From: JAIEOG01 sp964519985
Lineage (GTDB): Bacteria; Bdellovibrionota; FAC87; UBA2466
Assembly (NCBI GenBank): GCA_964519985.1
Contig: CAZFMF010000002.1
Location: forward strand, 186,001 to 250,000
Direction: 5' to 3'
Length of the DNA: 64,000 nucleotides
This document shows, piece after piece, positions 59,925-64,000 of the stretch (the first letter of the stretch is position 1; each line of letters opens with the position of its first letter). Under the pieces are notes generated by a model. That model saw nothing but the letters and a program-made list of their open reading frames with translations, was not told the DNA's origin and made no database searches. The translations under genes were made by a program, and so were the position numbers.

Positions 59925-60647
59925 TTGGGGGAAATCAGAAAAAAACTGGGGCTATTGGCGCTGCTCTGCGCTTTGCCGGTCTGGGCGAATGGTGATTTCT
60001 GTACCCAGCGAATCGCGGCGGGCCGCCTACCCCTTTTGCACCAAAGCCAGTTCCTTCAAGACGTCGCTCGGTACCTGACCGGAAGCCCCGACCACGCCGA
60101 AGCCGTCTACATGGGCTACCGGCGGCGCAACTCGCCGAACGATCCCAATCTAATTTATCCCCCCCAAGCCCCGTCTATCGCCATTCCCAACGCTTTGACC
60201 GATTTGTGGAAAGATCTTGGCCTGGACCGAGAAACTTTTTCGCCCCCGACGGGTGTCTGGCAGCCGGCGGCGAGTAAGCTGTGGGCCCGGCGCTTGATCT
60301 CTAATTCCAAGGTCAAGGGCCAGGGACGACTGATCTACCGGCGTAAAGGAAAGGCCGGCGATGCTCGGATTTCGATTGCGCAAACTTGGGATGGAACTCC
60401 CGGTATCTTCCGGGAAACGGAAATTGCGGTGCAACGTACGGGTTCATTGGATTGGGATTTTTTTGTGTACGACGAGAATGGCAAACTATCGGCAAGTTCG
60501 ATTTTTCACACGCGGTCTAAGGCCGATATCGATGCCCCCGCGCCCATCACGTGTTTGACTTGCCACTACGATCCGGTGGCGCGAGTTTTCACCTTCGCGC
60601 CAAAGTCGACGGGCTTCTCGGAGCGGCTGTCGCTGATTCTACCTTAG
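59925..60647 (+). CDS. Exported protein with one CxxCH motif
   Basis: 240 residues from TTG 59925. A signal peptide (IRKKLGLLALLCALPVWANG) is followed by a beta-rich ~190-residue part and, near the C-terminus, APITCLTCHYDPVARVF, a single CxxCH that could bind heme c. A Cys at residue 26 (DFCTQR) might pair with another Cys. It probably belongs to the Fur-box unit. Whether it is a redox protein or carries heme only under iron limitation is unknown. It ends one base before the convergent lipoprotein gene. Confidence 0.65.
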   Translation: MGEIRKKLGLLALLCALPVWANGDFCTQRIAAGRLPLLHQSQFLQDVARYLTGSPDHAEAVYMGYRRRNSPNDPNLIYPPQAPSIAIPNALTDLWKDLGLDRETFSPPTGVWQPAASKLWARRLISNSKVKGQGRLIYRRKGKAGDARISIAQTWDGTPGIFRETEIAVQRTGSLDWDFFVYDENGKLSASSIFHTRSKADIDAPAPITCLTCHYDPVARVFTFAPKSTGFSERLSLILP

Positions 60648-60648
60648 C

Positions 60649-61047
60649 CTACTGGGGCTGGTGAACGAATTGAATCGAGGTGCTGACCGGTCCCTGGAGG
60701 CACTGCGCCGTACCCGTCAAGTTCAGGGTCAGCATATAGTTCGCATAGGTTCCGGTGCCTTGCAAAGCTCCCGAGCACGGCTGACCGTTCACATTCGCGA
60801 AAACGAAGTTCATCTGCGAGATAGTCTTGCCGGAGTAAACACCTTGAAACGATCCCGACGAAGCGGCCGGGTTCGTACCCCAGACACCGGAAATCTGTCC
60901 GCCGGATTGCGCTTGGACCGTCATCACGATCTGCTCTTGCTGTTGGGCACCGCGAGTCACCGCGCCGTTACCGGTATAGACACCCATGTAGTTCGTCCCG
61001 CAACCGAGCAACAACATCGCAACTACTAAAAACGTCAAAACGCGCAT
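60649..61047 (-). CDS. Small lipoprotein of unknown function
   Basis: 132 residues from ATG 61047, with AGGAG eight bases upstream. The lipobox is LLGC (Cys16). The mature part is beta-rich with Gly/Thr (GSFQGVYSGKTISQMNFVFA, QGTGTYANYMLTLNLTGTAQ) and two Cys (QPCSGAL, AQCLQG) that probably pair. It resembles small beta-barrel lipoproteins of no defined role. The upstream 213 bases to the GbsR-like gene are gene-free, and a divergent promoter region is likely. Confidence 0.75.
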   Translation of the reverse strand: MRVLTFLVVAMLLLGCGTNYMGVYTGNGAVTRGAQQQEQIVMTVQAQSGGQISGVWGTNPAASSGSFQGVYSGKTISQMNFVFANVNGQPCSGALQGTGTYANYMLTLNLTGTAQCLQGPVSTSIQFVHQPQ

Positions 61048-61260
61048 ATTACCTACTCCTGTGAACCGTCGCCTCAAGGCAAACGGATTCCGCAGGTCCT
61101 AGACAAAGCAAAGTCGATGCCATCGGATTTGCTTCACGATCGCGGTGCAAAACACCGTCGGGTCGCGTGATTGTTTTTGCAGATTGCCGTTTTTTGTCCG
61201 CGTGTATTCTGACCGTATACTAATTGACTTTCTGTTTATAGCTGGGAAGATATTTACCCT

Positions 61261-61827
61261 GTGGAAGACAAAATTATTATCGATAGCGACGTCACTCCCA
61301 ATAAAACTTCCGGCGTGAAACCGGTAAAACAGTCCGCGCCGGAGATCGCGGAACTGGCGGAGCAAGTAGGGAACTTCACTCACTACTGGGGCTTTAAGCA
61401 CATTCACGGTCGGATCTGGCTGCACCTTTTTGTTTCCGCCCAACCCTTAGATGCGGGCGCCCTGATTCGTCGTACCGGAGTCTCCAAAGCTTTGATGAGC
61501 ATGTCGCTCAAGGAGCTGTTGGAAGAAAAGTGGATCCGACCGGCGGGAAAAAGCGCTTCCAAAACTCAGCTCTTTGACGTGAACGAAGATCTAGCGTCCG
61601 TTCTTTCCGGTATTTTGCGCGCACGCGAACGCAAACTCTTAGAGCGGATGGGACGGGCCTTTGAAAGTGTGGAAAGGGTCTCCGAGGAAGCTCGCGAACA
61701 ATGGAAACTCTCGGCGGACCGGATTGGCCACCTTTCCGAGATCCTGCATTTTGGTCGGACCACTCTAGAGGGCTTGCTACAATCCGCCGAAACCAGCCTA
61801 GGACAAGGTCGCAACTACCGCGCCTAG
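61261..61827 (+). CDS. GbsR/MarR-type transcriptional regulator
   Basis: 188 residues from GTG 61261. After ~35 linker residues comes a winged helix, HGRIWLHLFVSAQPLDAGAL, then IRRTGVSKALMSMSLKELLE, in the style of GbsR. A C-terminal helical region (LRARERKLLERMGRAFESVE) could dimerise. The AT-rich upstream region has a possible -35 (TTGACT 61224-61229), but I cannot place a matching -10. The regulated gene may be the divergent lipoprotein or the downstream hydrolase. Confidence 0.75.
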   Translation: MEDKIIIDSDVTPNKTSGVKPVKQSAPEIAELAEQVGNFTHYWGFKHIHGRIWLHLFVSAQPLDAGALIRRTGVSKALMSMSLKELLEEKWIRPAGKSASKTQLFDVNEDLASVLSGILRARERKLLERMGRAFESVERVSEEAREQWKLSADRIGHLSEILHFGRTTLEGLLQSAETSLGQGRNYRA

Positions 61828-61917
61828 TTTTTAACGTCCCGCGGCTTGGCTTTCACCTCAACTGGCCTGAACAATAGGCCCATTATTTGAAGTAAACGGC
61901 TTTTCATCGGAGGTTTC

Positions 61918-62667
61918 ATGAAGCAACTGCTTTGCGGCCTTGGCGTAGTCGGATGTCTTCTCTCCACGGCGGCGACCGCGGCCGCCCCCGAAAAGATTCT
62001 GTTTGTCACTCTGGGTGGCTATGACTCCTGTAGTAAATCTTCCCGATCGGACCTGCCCCCATTAGGCACGGGCATGTACCCCCGATCGGAAAAAGTTTCC
62101 CAGGCGGTGGCGACGAAGAGCCGCGGCCTTAAGATCCTGTGGATCGCCGGCTGCCTTGAAGCGGAGGCCCCGCCGGACGGTGAGGGGCAGTTTGTCTATT
62201 CCGATCGGCCCCGAAGCCTGGATCATGGGGACGCGCGCAAACTCCGGAATGAAATTGAGGCCATCGCCAAGGCGGAACCCGGAATTCCTGTCTTTATCGC
62301 CGGTCATTCTTACGGTGGCTGGATCGGCATGTATTTAGCGGATGAACTTCATGCGTCCGTAAAAATCGCAGGCCTTTTCACGGTCGATCCGATTAGCCCC
62401 GACTGCGGGCCCATGGAGTTCGTATTCGGTGATAGTTCGTGTCACCGTGCTCCGGAAGACTTTGACAATAAGGCCATCTTGAAACGGGTTGGGAACTGGG
62501 TGAACTTTTACCAAACCGCCGACAGCTGGCTCTCGTCTTCCAAGATTCCGGGGGCGGAAAACCACGAGATCGAATTCACTTGGGGACCGCACGGCGATAT
62601 CGATTCCGATCCGGGCGTCTGGAAGCGCATCCAACAAGTCGTAGAGAGTGTCGTTGCGAGGCCGTAG
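61918..62667 (+). CDS. Exported alpha/beta-hydrolase-like protein
   Basis: 249 residues from ATG 61918, preceded by GGAGG and a signal peptide (QLLCGLGVVGCLLSTAATAA). GHSYGGWIGMY is the nucleophile elbow, TVDPISPDCGP may hold the acid, and WGPHGDID the His. Four or more Cys (DSCSKSS, AGCLEAE, PDCGP, SSCHRAPE) suggest disulfides in the mature protein. It would hydrolyse an ester or amide outside the cytoplasm. The last codons overlap REP copy D. Confidence 0.75.
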   Translation: MKQLLCGLGVVGCLLSTAATAAAPEKILFVTLGGYDSCSKSSRSDLPPLGTGMYPRSEKVSQAVATKSRGLKILWIAGCLEAEAPPDGEGQFVYSDRPRSLDHGDARKLRNEIEAIAKAEPGIPVFIAGHSYGGWIGMYLADELHASVKIAGLFTVDPISPDCGPMEFVFGDSSCHRAPEDFDNKAILKRVGNWVNFYQTADSWLSSSKIPGAENHEIEFTWGPHGDIDSDPGVWKRIQQVVESVVARP

Positions 62668-62732
62668 GCCGCGGCAACCTCGCATCCCTCCGAGATGCGG
62701 GTTTGCTTCGTCGCTACGCTCCTCGCAATGAC
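62650..62732. repeat. REP-like palindrome, copy D
   Basis: Starts GTCGTTGCGAGGCCG and ends CTCCTCGCAATGAC, with GGGTTTGCTTCGTCGCTACG inside. It lies between convergent genes and contributes the last codons of the hydrolase and of the crotonase gene on the other strand. Confidence 0.8.
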
Positions 62733-63532
62733 AGGAAACGAGGCTCGCGGCGTTCGCGAAGGGCCTTTAGGCCTTCGCGCGCCTCGGGCGACTTCAAACA
62801 CTTGGCCTGGTGGCGGCAGTTAAAATCCAGATAGGCGCCGATCGCGTCCTTCCAAAGCAGTTCCTTTTTGATAAACTGCATTCCCAGTTTGCCATTGGCG
62901 AGAATCTCCCGCGTTAGCGCCTCGGTCACCCTCTCTAACTCTTCCGGCGAAGCGGCGACTTCCGTCGCCCCGCCCAGCGCCGCAACCTGAGCGCCGGTGA
63001 GTGGGCGCCCCCGCAACCAGATCTCTCGCGCCTTGGCTTCGCCGAAGATCTTCGTCGATAAATAGAGAATCCCCATTCCCGGACTTAGGCCGATTTTCAC
63101 GAAGTTGAAGGCAAACTTGGCCGAGGACAAAATCGTGCGCAAGTCGCAGGCGAGAACCAGCCCCAATCCCCCGCCCGCTACCGCCCCATTGACCTGGGCA
63201 ATCGTAACCTGGGGCAATTCCCGGATCTTAAGAAAGTTTCCGTAAAGCTGCTTCATCCTTGTCCGCACTTTGGCCTCGGGTGCTCGCGTGCATTCCTCTA
63301 AAAAAGCGAGGTCGGCGCCCGCGGAAAAAGCCCGTCCCTTTCCCGTCAGCACCACGACGTCGGAAGACTCCTGCTTCAAACCCCCGATCAATTCGGCAAA
63401 ATCGTTCGAAAGGTCCCAATCGAAAGGATTCAATTTTTCCGGCCGGTTAAAGAAAACGCGGGTCACCCTCCCCGCGGTCTCAAAGTACAAAGGGCTCTCG
63501 GGGTTTCGGAAGCGGTCAGTGCGTCGTGCCAA
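62714..63532 (-). CDS. Crotonase-family protein without the usual catalytic Glu pair
   Basis: 272 residues of the crotonase fold: VFFNRPEKLNPFDWDLSNDF, the oxyanion-hole segment FSAGADLAFL and VNGAVAGGGLGLVLACDLRT. The two Glu of enoyl-CoA hydratases should follow GGG and precede the LGLSPG turn; here those sites read GGGLGL and FAFNFVKIGLSPGMG, without Glu. It may be a related acyl-CoA enzyme (isomerase, hydrolase, dechlorinase-type) rather than a hydratase. The last six residues come from REP copy D. Confidence 0.8.
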   Translation of the reverse strand: MARRTDRFRNPESPLYFETAGRVTRVFFNRPEKLNPFDWDLSNDFAELIGGLKQESSDVVVLTGKGRAFSAGADLAFLEECTRAPEAKVRTRMKQLYGNFLKIRELPQVTIAQVNGAVAGGGLGLVLACDLRTILSSAKFAFNFVKIGLSPGMGILYLSTKIFGEAKAREIWLRGRPLTGAQVAALGGATEVAASPEELERVTEALTREILANGKLGMQFIKKELLWKDAIGAYLDFNCRHQAKCLKSPEAREGLKALRERREPRFLSLRGA

Positions 63533-63603
63533 AGGTGGGTCCTTTCGAGTATGATGGAACTATTCCTAATCCAAACCTGTTTTTCAATTCCGGAGAAAAG
63601 CCC

Positions 63604-64000
63604 ATGAAAAGGATCCCCTTTGCGTTGGTTCTTCTGATGGCAGTCCCCGTTTACGCCAGCGACCTCGATCAAGCGATCCCCGGCTTTAGCAGTTCGGGAA
63701 AGACGGCCATCCCGATTGATTTCCAATCGGTTGCCCTGCAGTTGAACTTCGATCCGGCGACGAAAACCGGAATTGGCCGCTGCGAGATCGAATTCCGTTC
63801 CGGAGAAACCGGCTACCCGATATTGGACCTCGTGCCTTCGGTACGAAAAGTCGTTCTAAATGGAAACGATCTCGGAGCCGGAGCGCTACCGACTATCTCA
63901 TCTCCCGACAACGCCACGAAGATGCGGCTTCTCCAAGCTTCGGTGAATGCCGGTTCGTTGAATCGCCTGGAGATCGAGTACACCATCCCCTCCGCCGACG
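63604..64000 (+). CDS. Exported protein, N-terminal part (peptidase M1-like start)
   Basis: The window holds the first 132 residues. GGAG precedes ATG 63604, and the signal peptide is RIPFALVLLMAVPVYA. Then follow SVALQLNFDPATKTGIGRCE, IEFRSGETGYPILDLVP and SVRKVVLNGNDL, and a beta-rich LNRLEIEYTIPSAD. The order resembles the N-terminal beta domain of M1 aminopeptidases, but no zinc motif lies in this window, so the family is unproven. It is cut by the right edge. Confidence 0.6.
   Translation, partial: MKRIPFALVLLMAVPVYASDLDQAIPGFSSSGKTAIPIDFQSVALQLNFDPATKTGIGRCEIEFRSGETGYPILDLVPSVRKVVLNGNDLGAGALPTISSPDNATKMRLLQASVNAGSLNRLEIEYTIPSAD

Noticed and set aside
61224..61252. Sigma-70 promoter of the GbsR-type gene
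   Set aside because: TTGACT is a fair -35, but no acceptable -10 hexamer lies at 16-18 bases.

Overview
The window looks like a chromosomal segment of a Gram-negative bacterium with compact, GC-rich DNA. It has many Sec-type signal peptides, several lipoboxes, an outer-membrane barrel, DsbD and Fur. The gene mix (pirin, HrpB, large secreted M3 and DUF885 peptidases, RecJ next to a Gre factor, a T5-A1-like secreted phosphoesterase) suggests a lineage near Bdellovibrionota or Myxococcota. That placement is inference; the window has no rRNA or other phylogenetic marker. I see no tRNA or rRNA gene, CRISPR array, transposase or prophage block. No stretch over about 300 bases lacks a gene.

Layout. 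1-7584: a ParA-type ATPase (cut by the left edge), pirin, a secreted protein, a zinc-peptidase-like protein followed by an ATP-grasp ligase, and a lipoprotein coupled to hrpB. 7581-10656 (minus): a Crp-type regulator, a metallophosphoesterase-fold protein that has lost its metal ligands, and a large membrane protein. 10777-16137: a coupled run of dsbD, a lipoprotein, an M18 aminopeptidase and a hydrolase. 16085-19042: Nudix, a His-rich repeat lipoprotein, Rsm22-like, BolA and two small secreted Cys proteins. 19253-22779: a tightly coupled run of dus, DUF454, exonuclease, small protein, GIY-YIG nuclease and thioesterase. 22890-26587: a two-gene secreted phosphohydrolase unit. 26689-28791 (minus): a lipid-anchored cytochrome, YceI and a mono-heme beta-barrel fusion. 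28867-39371: cardiolipin synthase, a penicillin acylase with a membrane N-terminus, an M3 peptidase, a duplicated-domain secreted protein, a hydrolase, a transhydrogenase-type flavoprotein, a J-domain membrane protein and a PilZ-like protein. 39372-45112 (minus): a secreted Gly/Pro-rich protein, btaB-btaA for betaine lipids, an MBL hydrolase and YihY. 45174-52949: an ankyrin protein, an Atm1-type ABC exporter, secreted proteins including a papain-like candidate, DUF885 and a methyltransferase. 53147-64000: a secreted protein, greB/recJ, a YkgJ/AlkB-like/Fur cluster with a Fur box and an iron-linked secreted CxxCH protein, a GbsR-type regulator, a secreted hydrolase, a crotonase and the start of a secreted protein.

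Genome style. Start codons are varied (ATG, GTG, TTG and one gene with only a CTG or rarer start). Co-directional neighbours often share 4-bp NTGA overlaps. The 14 convergent gene pairs fall into two classes: genes that abut or overlap, and genes separated by a palindromic repeat. The repeats are four REP-like elements, one large inverted repeat and one nested inverted-repeat element that runs exactly from stop codon to stop codon.

Most interesting for follow-up: the secreted HAD-like plus T5-A1-like phosphoesterase pair (22890-26587), the mono-heme porin operon (26689-28791), the ligand-less metallophosphoesterase (8273-9022), the nested repeat at 45940-46165 and the pacifastin-like lipoprotein at 18779-19042.
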